Origin: Diplonema papillatum
Lineage: Eukaryota; Euglenozoa; Diplonemea; Diplonemida; Diplonemidae
Length of the DNA: 64,000 nucleotides
Assembly: GCA_030068145.1 (NCBI GenBank)
Contig: JAPJBO010000107.1
Location: forward strand, 310,001 to 374,000
Direction: 5' to 3'
Position numbers and translations under genes: made by a program. Below are positions 23,801-32,747 of this stretch, piece after piece; within the stretch, counting starts at the first letter, position 1, and each line of letters starts with the position of its first letter. Below the pieces are notes generated by a model that saw only the letters and a list, made by a program, of their open reading frames with translations, made no database searches and was not told where the DNA came from.

Positions 23801-23927
23801 TCCCCGCAGTCACCACCTCGTAGAACACTTTCGTCATCAGCTGGCGCCTCTGCTCCGCAGACAAGTTATCTGCCGGCGCTAGCGGCTGCGCCGGATCCAA
23901 GCCAAGGTTGTCGTACGCCTGTCTCAT
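20826..23927 (-). CDS. Retroelement polyprotein: gag-like region, reverse transcriptase, RNase H
   Basis: Uninterrupted 1,033-codon ORF from ATG (23927). The first ~550 residues are charged and gag-like, without a zinc knuckle. The RT palm begins near residue 640 (KLDHKDAYRQV) with the catalytic box YFDDF near 730. RNase H follows with D-E-D-D residues in YTDAS, LLEAEAVEMAL, VVVDSTT and SKLNPADPPSR. No integrase, tyrosine recombinase, aspartic protease or endonuclease is seen within 2 kb on either side. The flanks are inverted repeats rather than LTRs. A DIRS-like element that has lost or never had its recombinase is my best reading. The full-length frame suggests a young insertion. Confidence 0.85.
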   Translation of the reverse strand: MRQAYDNLGLDPAQPLAPADNLSAEQRRQLMTKVFYEVVTAGRATGSDAFFCREGFRVLLRTLVKVACLSVTEFVSVYEAAADMRHEGLKPKEISVCLKIRKLVERFEVQKRDAERKLSSSRKLPVRRVLVEEAWPKMELTAVYGMLKPTQEMVDTVRCKQEQEERSFPLVDLKRAPWVPRDRDWKDPENGSSTLDRGDKELFWESVGRELENSADGAVDRAISTSLMRTAQKENGVRLPFNMQLAALQRLIVCWGVTGCFAQETTGVHSVNHGSRTLGAALSYSAVLEELASRVSQAVAVEYDAKLRRRLSLTTTDEDAWRMLVSLDREVLDQISLKRQFAPGTEAPAAKTRRTEEPQSEAPLPPLPKTTLKVGGKGMQATEGGVRELPAVNALKSAGSPECGKQRGLYETIAGAVNESDHVHKAVEALPVIFGAQKWKVEPDIREAIERAAVLTRAELQRGRKAAIELWRRKGAALSHRESEGVFTDLLLEMMRETGVCAEAEGVPQLIRNLREGCPMTGVIGYPEYWPSREESVPEISVEELLREQDAVHRRAVRAIDQDGQQEREAVWRSVEKDVLEGHAHEVAQSQLPRNAVFFRRFVIQQLKQDQSGWVYKTRGCDDGKRAGINEAVAVETKVSLHTIDKFAEVARLFVWMVGAAGRRHFKCVKLDHKDAYRQVKACNDEVTRIIVAKDPQGMLRYFVMDKLTFGEKASVPHYNALATVLCKLVRRILWIPLVAYFDDFITPGDGEDRYLKDDLCVFLGEILRTRFKEDKVEDGQVVTFLGLVTRVTRGGVEFSLSGPRKGHLRDNRMSTGEAESLVGKLLFASSALFGRCGRAMLSALYRRAGAKEAWSTLNGNLRDALEWWASLLKNPEMCFSRTVGARQRPPVRYIIYTDASEIGLAGILCDEKGVAQEFFQEEVHDEGPNIALLEAEAVEMALWAWAQRLEGCQVLVVVDSTTVQGSMVKGASRMEAMNPRIHRLWFLAAQRRIELWFERVPSKLNPADPPSRRRPLTLDGAEGARRVRVRRF

Positions 23928-23952
23928 GTCGGAGGCGACTCCTAGGGCTCAT

Positions 23953-24076
23953 GCCAACCGTGACTAGTGCACTTGTAAATTTTACTAGTAAAAGTGCAAA
24001 TTTTACTAGTAAAATTTTTTACTAGTAAATTTACTAGTAAAAGGGTCATTTTACAAGTTTACTACTGCACCGTGTA
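23953..24076 (-). repeat. Right inverted-repeat end of the 16.65-24.08 kb block
   Basis: Starts with the reverse complement of ACTAGTCACGGTTGGCA, carries several ACTAGTAAA motifs, and ends TTTACTACTGCACCGTGTA, an exact 19-bp inverse of 16652..16670. No target duplication is apparent outside the outer pair. Confidence 0.8.
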
Positions 24077-24383
24077 TCAGCTCAGGGTTTGCTTGACCGT
24101 TTACGGGGGGTGGTTCTGGGGGCGTCTTGGTCACCGCAGCGTTTCGGTGGCTCGGGGCAAAGCTGACGCACGTCCGCAATTTTGATCAAAGTAACTGCGG
24201 CTTGTATCACATGGGTCCCTCCAGGCGCCGGAGGAGCTGGAGGGGCCCATGTGTTCGCGCGCACCTGTGTTTTGCGTTTTTCCGACGACTTCTTGTTTTT
24301 CCCCCTTTTGGTACCAGGGGAAGCCTGCTACACGGGAGTCAAGCTTCACGTGTTCGGCGGTACTGCAGAGCCACGGGCCTACG

Positions 24384-24540
24384 GGTCAAGTGGCTACCGA
24401 GTTCCCAAACTAAAGCATCAAGGCGTGGCGCACCTTGGGGCGCTGAACACAAGCTCGTCGAGACGGTCAGCCACAGGGCAACCACAGCTTGCAAAGCTTG
24501 AGTCGGAGGCAGCTCAGTGCTACAACCCCGTCACGTTCCT
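24384..24540. repeat. Dispersed family 3 copy, partly self-inverted
   Basis: The left part (CCGAGTTCCCAAACTAAAGC to GTCAGCCACAGGGC) is the reverse complement of sequence at about 63895..63997. The right part (CAGCTTGCAAAGCTTGAGTC) matches 63846..63890 directly. The two parts of one family are therefore inverted relative to each other here. Confidence 0.75.
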
Positions 24541-25079
24541 GGACCCGGTGCGGCCTTTTTCCTTTTCCTTCCCCCGGGACGACCGGTGTTCAGATTCAGC
24601 CCGTCGGTCTAAATCTGCAACGTAAACTAACCCCTGGTTTGGTTCTGTTCGTTCGTTGTTTATCTCCGCCTGGTTCATCACATTCGTCACACACGATTCC
24701 TGGCCAGTTTTCCACCGTTCACCCACGCTGGAGCCGGCCCATCCCCTGTTGATAGACCGTGATAGACCGAAGAATACAGCACCGGGCCATTCGATGCAGC
24801 TCTAGGGATTAGGGATGGACCTGATAGACCGTGGTGCACTGTGATAAACAGCGGCAGGCATATCGATGCAGTTTCAAGAGATGGACGCTGTTGTTGACGG
24901 AAGATGCTGAAGGGGTTGCGCACGGGCCCTCTAATACTTGCCAAACACAGTGCTTCCCCACTGCTGACAAGACGAACCGACACCATTTGTGGACTATGAG
25001 CGATCACTCGGACACCTAAGGCCAGCTCTCGGTCCATTTCTGCCAGTCCTGCTTACCAGAAGCAGCCCACTTAAAACCA

Positions 25080-25206
25080 GGAGAACCAAGAATTTGGAAC
25101 CAAGAATCTGGAACCAAGAATTTGGAACCAAGATTTTGGAACCAAGAACTTGGAACCAAGAATTTGGAACCAAGAATTTGGAACCAAGAATTCGGAACCA
25201 AGAATT
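25080..25206 (+). repeat. 15-bp minisatellite (GGAACCAAGAATTT)
   Basis: About nine tandem units of 14-15 bp with single-base variants. Every frame stays open across it, so its coding appearance is a repeat artefact. Confidence 0.9.
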
Positions 25207-26924
25207 TGCCGTTCCGCACATATTTTGGACCAATACGGTTCCGGTCCTGCCCTGCCTCTTACGCCCATCACACATATCTGTAGGACGAGCCGCAAAGATG
25301 CCGTGAGTACTGAAAAAAGGCAGAGCGGCAGAAGTCAGTGTTCCAACGTTGCGAACCTAAGAGCGTGATATTTAGGGCCAGGGTTAGAAAGTCCGGGTAC
25401 TGGAGATGCAGATATGAGAAACATGAAGTAGAAGCACTGTGACCAAAAAAGAAAGAAGAGAGAAAGAAAAACGATGAAGAAGGGGAAAAGGCCGGAGCAG
25501 ATAGCAAGAGAAGAAGACGTGGACAAGACAGCAACGCGGACAAGAAGGAAAATGTGACTCGCTCGCTTCCGACCACTCCGAGCATTGATGCCACGAGCCC
25601 GTTTGCGACTACCTTCATGACTGTTTACTTCTTGTGTCATAGCTGCGAAGTACACGAGGAAGATGCAGATGCCAGGGTTTCGTGCATGGAACTTGTTCGT
25701 TCATGTTAAGTTCTGCGCGTGTTTGATAGCGATACCCCTTTGTCTTCCGAAAGCCTGCTACACGAGAGCAATGCTCTACGTGCGGAAACGCAGTCCTAGA
25801 CGATCAAGTGGATTACGCGCTTACATGAACACGACCCAATAAACACAGAGTAGACGGCTTTGTGGCCCTGCCGACCCTGGCCCATCGAACGTTAGGGTAG
25901 CTTCTTAGACGGTTTCTGTTTCTTCTTCTACTTCGTTCTGGCTCGAGCACGCAGAAGAACTGAGGTCTGTCACCCTGTCTTCTCCTCAGACACCTAATGG
26001 AAGGGAATGGTCTCTGACCCCCCCCCTTCTGCCTCGTCCTCTTCCACTGTTGTGAAACAGTGGATTGCAAAATCCGCAACGTGTCCCCCACCTGCACCCA
26101 CCTACCATATATTGAAAGCTCGCTGGAAATTCTGGGGTCTTGGAGCCTCCGGGTCACTTCCGGCGTTTTTTGTACGTTCAAATCTTTCTTTTTTCGTTCG
26201 CTAGCTAGCCAAGGGAGAGACTCAAGCGCTGAATGTGGCCCTGGCCCCCATGTACATGTATGGACATGTACATGTTGAGGTTTTATTTATTTTCGACTCC
26301 CCAACCCGGAGCCAAGGAAATGACGCGACATTCCCCGGAGTTCGGGCCTTGCGCGGATAAACGAAATGGACACGGTCAGCATCAACTGAGCAATGAGAAT
26401 TGGTGATTTGTTCATCGCGTGTACGGTTTTGGTTGGTTTCGTTTCACCTCTCTCGTGCAGTGGCCTCCGGAAATGCGCCCTTCAGTGCGACAGCACCTCC
26501 ATGTTAAAAAAGATCAGAGAAAAAAAAAAGAGAATCCGGTCAGGTATCGGGGCCAGGTCGGGGGAGGGGGTCGCGCGAATGAGGACGGCCGCAGGGAGTT
26601 GCATGGGGCGCCAAGCACACATTCTAATAAGAGTTCCTTACCCCAGCTGGTGTTGGCGGTGGGGCAGGTGACTCGTGTGCAGTCCTTTCCCACTCCCCCA
26701 CATTGCCTCACTCCCTCCCTCTCCCCTTCGTTTTCTTTGTTGTAGACTGTTTCCGACTGTTCTCTTCGCCTCAGGCTGGCTAGATACCCTGCGATGAGCT
26801 GCGTGCGAAGAGAAAAGCTTCTGGTGCGCAGCTTCGTGCCCACACTCAGGGCAGCACTGACACCTTCGTCTTGCGGGGCGCGTGGGGAAATCGCTGAAAA
26901 GACGACGTACGTATGCGTCACGAG
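25207..26924. other. Gene-poor region
   Basis: No supported gene. A short palindrome, CATGTACATG, six bases, CATGTACATG, lies at about 26248..26274. A C run occurs near 26018 and an A run near 26520. Confidence 0.5.
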
Positions 26925-27020
26925 GCGACCAAGAGAAGGAGGGGGACGCGACCCAGAGACCCGGGCCAAGTAGCCTGGAACTAGCGTGATGGACCTTTCT
27001 TCGGAGGGGCTCACGCACTC
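26925..27020 (-). repeat. Dispersed family 4 copy
   Basis: Reverse complement of about 51000..51095: shared blocks GGCGACCAAGAGAAGGAGGG, GACGCGACCCAGAGACCCGGG and TTCTTCGGAG. Confidence 0.8.
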
Positions 27021-27214
27021 AAAGATCGACTTACGCACCCATGCGTCAAACCGTCCCCTTTTCGCGCGCGTTGCTACCACAATTTGTTGATTAAAGCAAA
27101 GACTTTTTTGGTCGGTTCCGGTCTCTTTGCGTTTGACGCGTCCACACGTCGTGCACCTTGCTCCGGGGCCTTCTGGTCCCAGCGTTCCCTGGCAAGGTTC
27201 CTGTGATAAAGGAT

Positions 27215-27380
27215 AGGAGGTGTATTGATGTAACAGTGGTTTGCCGCCAAATTTGGGCAATTACATTGATGTAACAGTGGTTTTCCGTCAAATTTGGGTC
27301 ATTCCATTGATGTAACAGTGGTTTTCCGCCAAAGTTGGGCCATTACATAGATGTAACAGTGGTTTTCCGTCAAATTTCGG
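27215..27380 (-). repeat. Four-unit tandem repeat related to the 58-kb array
   Basis: Units of about 38 bp. Read on the minus strand they contain CAAATTTGACGGAAAACCAC and TGTTACATCAATGTAA, clearly related to CAAATTTGACTGAAAAACAG and TGTAACCTCAATGTAACC of the array at 58010..58835. Confidence 0.85.
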
Positions 27381-29477
27381 TACGGATCCCCGGAAGTGTC
27401 TGGGTTGCTGACGCGCGGCTGCCGGATGCTCCTTCAAGTTCAGCCTTGGGTTACCCTACAAAATCCTTGTGAAGGCCAAACAGACGGCGTGTTCGGGTGG
27501 CTGATCAGAAATAATAATCCGGTCAACAAACGAGGGGAAGTCGATTAACCGGCACGTAGAAACCAAAAGCACAAACCAACGTCTGTCTTTCTCTTTTTTT
27601 AGTACTAACAATCTTGCGGGTTCACTCCCCCTTTGTACCCATAGGGTTCGATCTCGTTCAGGGCGAGTGCCATCGGAGCCGAACTACTTCTCTCCATCCG
27701 GAGAAGGCTCCATTTCCAGCTGCGACTACGACTATCCCCGCGTCTTCGCGGTCGAAAGCGAACTTTCGTCTCTCTGCCCCCCAGTGCGGATGTTTTCGGG
27801 ATGAAAAACTGTGTAAACGAACGGTCTGCTTAAGCTCGAGAGACCTTGCTGGATTCCGAAATGAAGAAGAGGCGCGCGTTCGAAAGGTTATTTCCGGCGC
27901 ATCCATTCGCAGCAGACAACGTGCCTTCAGTCTGGGTGAGTGCGCGGAGAACAGCTTTCGGGTTTCGACCTTTTTGACGATCTTCAGCAACTCGCAAGGA
28001 TGTCTCATCTGAACCTCGCTTCTTGATACTGAAACAACATCATACACAGCAATGGACTACTCGGGGCAGCAGGACATCTCGCCCAGGTGGGTACCTCCCC
28101 GATGCGAGATTGTTGCTGGATGCGGGCGACTGCACCTTCGTACCACCGACACCCACTGGTAACTTCAATCGGGGGTTTGAAACATGATGATGAATATTCC
28201 GCACCCACGCGGCGTTGACTGTAGCTGGTCTTTGAAAGGCTGCCTTGATGATACTTTGACCAAGCTCCAACGAATCTGAAAGGACTGCGATGAAAGTTTG
28301 AGCATCTTCAATCCCCACGTACTCGTTCTTCATGGATGAAGACCATACAGGCGAATGCTTTCGCAGAAGTTCGTCTTCCACGACAATCTAAGAGGTTCAT
28401 CCCTCATACGATACCCCTGAATTTCCTATCGATCCTGCGCAACGAGGCCTTCGACGAAACTCAACAGAAAACGGCGAAGAACCTCGCTTCGAACATCCCT
28501 GCTCGGGCCAAGTGACAGCGTCGGCCCATCGGGACGCAAGCGCCCCGACGCTTTCATCTCGCGCGTGCCAGCCATGGTCCCGCGGACAAACCGGCGTGCC
28601 ACACAAGCGCAAACCCGGGGTTCGGCCGCTGATTTAGCGGTTCAAACGCGGTTTAGATGGCTGCTACGAGCCGAAGGCGAGCTTCAGGGTGAGTGACTGG
28701 CCGCTGGGCAAAGCCAGTTGGGTCCCGTTCAAGCTGCAAACGGCGCTGAAGGCGTCCTGCGAGGATTGGTAGTAAGATAAGAGATAATAGGTGCAGCGGG
28801 CGTACCGGGTACGAGTATGTCTGTGTGGCATCTACCAGAACTCAAAACTGAGCTGGTTGGACAGCCGAATTTTGAATGCAGTCTCTTGTTTTTAGGTTTC
28901 AAAGATTCGCTGGCACGCTGGAGCTCAAGACAGAGGTGGTCGATAGAAGACGCTGGTCCTCTTTTCTTTTAGAGAGCATTCGCTTTTGGTGTGATACAGA
29001 GCAGATGTCAGGTCCAACCGCTGCTGTACGTTCACATACACCATTTGTTCTGCTGTTAAAGAGGTTACTGCCAGCGACGTTTACGAAGAAGTACACACCT
29101 CGATAGATGCCATCTGCACACGGACACCTAATTCATGCGCTGCCGTAGTCACCGCGCCGTCTACGCTTTGGGCGGTTTGAAAATGGTTGCGGATGCATTC
29201 GAGTGCACTCGAATCAGATTGGATGTCTGTGTGTTGTGTGTGTGTGAGTGTGAAAAGGGGGTTTTGCCCAGCATGCAAGCGCCTGAAACGATGGTTAAAG
29301 TGCAATTCTGAGTCGGATCCCGTGAAAGGTGCCACGGACACTGGTATCTGTGAAGATCGGACCGACAGTACTTGCACGAATATCGGTTTCATTCGCTCGA
29401 ACAGTGCGCCCCGTTTTACACAGGGGTTTGCGGTGGAACCTCCGTCTTTTCCGCCAACTGAATCTGCCAGTGCCGTG
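27381..29477. other. Region without a firm gene
   Basis: A minus-strand reading near 28200..28390 (VVEDELLRKHSPVWSSSMKN) is reminiscent of the start of a BTB/POZ domain, but it is short, of ordinary base composition, and has no partner exons. I treat it as an unproven remnant. Nothing else recognised. Confidence 0.4.
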
Positions 29478-29650
29478 TATTTTCGTGTGGGCTACAGCAC
29501 GCTTACCTCCTTTGAGACTGGACTCCTGGAGTTATCGGCAAGCTGATGAGACCACACGATGCCAGCTCTCGCTGCGTGACACCGGTTCTTTGATTTTTCG
29601 CAACTGGCAGAGTCTTCAAGTATTTCCTACAAAGCAGGTGCTTATACAAA
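29478..29650 (-). repeat. Repeat family 1 copy beside a splice donor
   Basis: Shares GTGTGGGCTACAGCAC, TTTCGCAACTGGCAG and AAGCAGGTGCTTATACAA with the 3.3-kb and 13.6-kb copies, plus an insertion of about 55 bp. Its right end lies 7 bp inside the intron that begins at donor 29657. Confidence 0.8.
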
Positions 29651-29657
29651 GACATAC

Positions 29658-29940
29658 CCTGCGGCACTTCCCTGATGATGACGACTTCGCACGGCGGGTA
29701 TGAGTCGGGGAAGCTCTGCGGCGGTGCTCGCTCGGCGGTGGTGCACATGAAGTTTTCAAGGCCGCTGCGGGCCCCCCGCCAGTTGAGCGCGTTCGAGTTC
29801 TTGCTCGTTCTGCACTCCAGCGGGTAGCCGAACAGCGGCACGCCGTCGATGGACTCTCGCGCCACGCTGGCCGCGTTTTCGTCGATGTATTGGATCAAGG
29901 CGTGGTCGTTCCGCTTTTGTAGAATTTTCACGGCGACGAG
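29658..29940 (-). CDS. Exon of a PTB/hnRNP-L-like protein: end of one RRM and start of the next
   Basis: 283-bp exon between acceptor CATCCGCAG and donor CAGG|GTATGTC. It encodes the second half of a PTB-type RRM (QLVAVKILQKRNDHALIQYI, SIDGVPLFGYPLECRTSKN), a linker, and CEVVIIREVP, which looks like strand 1 of a following RRM. PTB/hnRNP-L proteins bind pyrimidine- or CA-rich RNA in the nucleus and control splicing. It is most simply a downstream exon of the gene starting at 38040, with a missing or unseen exon between. A separate paralogous gene is the alternative. Confidence 0.6.
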
Positions 29941-30230
29941 CTGCGGATGTGGAGCTCGGGATAGATTGCTTAGAGTGACGGTTTTTGCTTCTCCTTTTTT
30001 TAGCCACACAAACCCTCTGAGCATGATCAAATGAAAGTCTGGGGGTGTGCAAGCCAAGAAGATATGCGTAGTTTTAGAAGTTCGCTTAGAGATCTTGGGG
30101 TTTAAAGTCTACGGGTGACCGTTGTGGTTTTGTTTATTCTTATATTTGCTGCAGGAGACCGGAACAATCGTTGCAAACGATGATACTCCTTCAACAGATC
30201 CGGGTCGATCGACTTCAGTATTCTTTCTTT

Positions 30231-32270
30231 TTACCAAACCGTGGCGGTTTCACAGGCATCCTGAACTCTGACCAGCGTAAAAACCGGCCGGGCCCTGCGT
30301 TCTTCCGCAGCGTCATCATCATCATTGGGTGTGCCCCAGCCGCGGTTGCAATGCAAATGCTGCAGGGGACAGCTGAGTAGACGTCTTGAATTTGTCTGTT
30401 CCCAAGTGCGGAGTCGGGAACAGACCTCGCCCTTGATGTAGGCCCAACCTACACCACTGGCATCAGAAGACCCGTGCACCCTCTCTGTGGGAGGCTGCTC
30501 CCAGCCCACATAGGCATTGTCTTCCAACCTTGTAACCATTCGACGGAGGAGAATGAGCAGCTCACCATCAATCGTCCTATGGGCCTGCCAGAAGGCTCTG
30601 TCCTGCAGGTGCCCGTTCCGGGTGACCACCGACATCCACCGTAACAACAGCATCAGCTCGGCGAAAGGCTTCTTCAGTACATGCTGTCTCCATATGAGAC
30701 AGCCTGCCAATCTCCACCAGGACCGTAGCGGGGCGACGGTGCCGCTCAGCAGTCTCTTAGCGGGACCTACCACTTTCTCGACCCAAGCAGGGTCCAGTCG
30801 CCATCTCTTGAGGCGGAGGTCGCCCTGCAGACCGAGGCTGGTAAACAAGGATGAGGGCTCTTTCTTCTCGCCGATAACCAGCCCATACTTCTCACACAAG
30901 TTCTCAAAATCCCGCTGAACCCTTTCTACTCCAGCCCGATCGGCACCCAGGAAGAAGCAGTTGTCGATCCAGGCGAAACTGTCTGTGTGGGGATGCCCCT
31001 CCCTAGCTCGCTCTGCGATCAGCTCAGATACTGCCTGGGCCAGCTGTGGAGCACCACGGTATCCCATGGGCAGGACCTTCAAACGGTAAACCTTGTTATC
31101 CACCCGTAGGCAGAAGAACCGGCGGGCGTCCTCGTCCAAAGGGAATTGGAAGAAGAACGACTTGAAGTCGAACTCAGCTAAATAGCGGAAGCCCATCATT
31201 CGTTCGATCATCGAGGGGTATGAGGGCAGCACGCAGGGGGGGCAAGGGGTATGGGAAGTTGCGGCATTTAAGGCCGTGCAAGCCAGAATGAAGCGGAGCT
31301 GACCTTGCTTAGACTTCTCAACACAGAAGGCGGAATGACACCACCTCTCAGAATCGTTTCTGCGAACGTTTTCAACGATGCCGAGCTCCAGGAGGCGGGC
31401 CACGTGTGGAGCCATCTTCCTGTTTGGGGGACCGGGTGCGGAGGGTCGGGTGTAGCCTATGAGACTTCGGATCTTTGTTTCCTTCACCCACTCGAAATGT
31501 GTCCTGAGGCCCGGGAAGTCAGATACAAGCTTGAGGACTTCGACCGTGGAGCACACAGCCGGAGCTACAACGCCCTCGTAGCATGTGGCTGTCTTCGGCT
31601 TCGGTAAGTCATGATCCTGACTAAGCCACGTTTCGGCATAGTCGTAGAGGTCAGAGAAGTCTTTCAAGGTGACAGGCCACGCGACTGAGGGCTCTTCAGC
31701 CGATCTTGTTTCGTCCTCTGCGGGACAATCAGCTGTCCGATGCACCGGGCAGGTCACCTTTGGAGCAGTTTGAGGGGAGCAACAGAACCCTGAGCACTGC
31801 CCCAGAGGTAGTGAGGAATATATTGGCGAGTCGTCTCGACCTGCTTGTGACGGCCCACTACTTGTGCCGAATCCTCCCCGTCGTCCGCGAACCGGGCCAC
31901 CCAGGTAAGGGCCGAATGCCGTATGCCGTGGGACTTCAGACCCAGCTGAACTGTCAACACCTCGTTGTAGGGTGTTGTCCGGAGCTCGGGGTAGAACATG
32001 TACTTCTTCCCCGACTTCACTCGCCGATTCCACCACTCCAGCATCCAATGGGTGAATCGGCCCGCCCTCTCCACCAACAGTGGCTGGCCCTTGCCGCTTC
32101 TGTCCGTCTTCCCGTACACCAGGACGACTAGGATGAGACGGGGGTCCTTGGGGCAGGCCACGACCTGTGAGGTCTCGAGCCGAATGAGGTCGATGAACCG
32201 GGCGCCAAGGCTCCACTGTGTAGCCAGCGCAGCACGGTGTAGACCGGTCATCTTTGCTATAGCCCCCCAC
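30231..32270 (-). CDS. RT (and decayed RNase H) of a tyrosine-recombinase retroelement
   Basis: The genuine RT reading starts near 31690 (VAWPVTLKDFSDLYDYAETW) within a longer open frame. RT blocks: GQLRFILACTALN, YLAEFDFKSFFFQFPLDE, VLPMGYRGAPQLAQ. The catalytic box is AWIDNC, with Asn in place of the second Asp of YxDD. RNase H starts (SSDASGVGWAYI), but its later acidic residues are missing and the last ~60 residues look out of frame, so the 3' end is decayed. The recombinase ORF overlaps its 5' end. Confidence 0.8.
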   Translation of the reverse strand: MGGYSKDDRSTPCCAGYTVEPWRPVHRPHSARDLTGRGLPQGPPSHPSRPGVREDGQKRQGPATVGGEGGPIHPLDAGVVESASEVGEEVHVLPRAPDNTLQRGVDSSAGSEVPRHTAFGPYLGGPVRGRRGGFGTSSGPSQAGRDDSPIYSSLPLGQCSGFCCSPQTAPKVTCPVHRTADCPAEDETRSAEEPSVAWPVTLKDFSDLYDYAETWLSQDHDLPKPKTATCYEGVVAPAVCSTVEVLKLVSDFPGLRTHFEWVKETKIRSLIGYTRPSAPGPPNRKMAPHVARLLELGIVENVRRNDSERWCHSAFCVEKSKQGQLRFILACTALNAATSHTPCPPCVLPSYPSMIERMMGFRYLAEFDFKSFFFQFPLDEDARRFFCLRVDNKVYRLKVLPMGYRGAPQLAQAVSELIAERAREGHPHTDSFAWIDNCFFLGADRAGVERVQRDFENLCEKYGLVIGEKKEPSSLFTSLGLQGDLRLKRWRLDPAWVEKVVGPAKRLLSGTVAPLRSWWRLAGCLIWRQHVLKKPFAELMLLLRWMSVVTRNGHLQDRAFWQAHRTIDGELLILLRRMVTRLEDNAYVGWEQPPTERVHGSSDASGVGWAYIKGEVCSRLRTWEQTNSRRLLSCPLQHLHCNRGWGTPNDDDDAAEERRARPVFTLVRVQDACETATVW

Positions 32271-32272
32271 AC
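31754..32272 (-). pseudogene. Tyrosine recombinase catalytic domain, upstream of RT
   Basis: 172 codons with the four YR landmarks: Arg in SLGARFIDLIRL, H-x-x-R in HGIRHSALT, His in VGRHKQVET and the nucleophile Tyr in TTRQYI. It is in a different frame from the N-terminal piece (32310..32642). A local duplication lies between the two, so the recombinase cannot be read in one piece. In an active element it would join circular cDNA into the genome. Confidence 0.8.
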
Positions 32273-32356
32273 CTGTTGGTTGTTGACCAGGACACGGGAG
32301 TCCTGACGACTAGGATGAGACGGGGGTCCTTGGGGCAGGCCACGACCTGTGAAACG
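32118..32356 (-). repeat. ~48-bp duplication that breaks the recombinase
   Basis: A segment containing GACGACTAGGATGAGACGGG and GGTCCTTGGGGCAGGCCACG occurs at about 32124..32171 and again at 32304..32351 in the same orientation. The second copy sits exactly where the recombinase frame is lost. Confidence 0.85.
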
Positions 32357-32642
32357 GGGGGGGGGCCCTCCGTTCGAACTCTTTTAGTTCGCGGGCCAAT
32401 GCCCTCCGGAAGGCGGTCGCCGGATCGACCTTCAGCATATTCCGGTACGTCATATACTGACGGGCGGACACGGGAGCAATGTCCTTCCGTTCCAACTTGA
32501 GTTGGAGCCACATCAGGAAGACGAGGTCTTCTGACAGGTGAGGGTGGCTCCTCTTGACCCGGGCGATGAAGGCATCGCTGCGGGTTTGCACACTGGACAG
32601 AGCAGCCGTGTTGGCATAACACAGCGAGGCCCTGTCCATCAC
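32310..32642 (-). pseudogene. Tyrosine recombinase N-terminal (core-binding) part
   Basis: Helical segment (SDAFIARVKRSHPHL, LVFLMWLQLKLERKDIAP, ARQYMTYRNMLKVDP) resembling the SAM-like core-binding domain that precedes a YR catalytic domain. It is in the same frame as the gag-like ORF upstream and is cut off by the duplication at 32304..32351. Confidence 0.65.
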
Positions 32643-32747
32643 TCTCCGTAGGAGGCCCGGGACCTGCTTGGGGGTGACTCGATCTAATTTTCGGATCTTG
32701 GAAGCTGGGAGGGGGAGGCGTTCGAAGACCGGAGCAGGTGAGCCTAG

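Noticed and set aside
28040..28390. BTB/POZ-like reading
   Set aside because: Only about 20 residues suggest BTB, no partner exons; kept only as a note.
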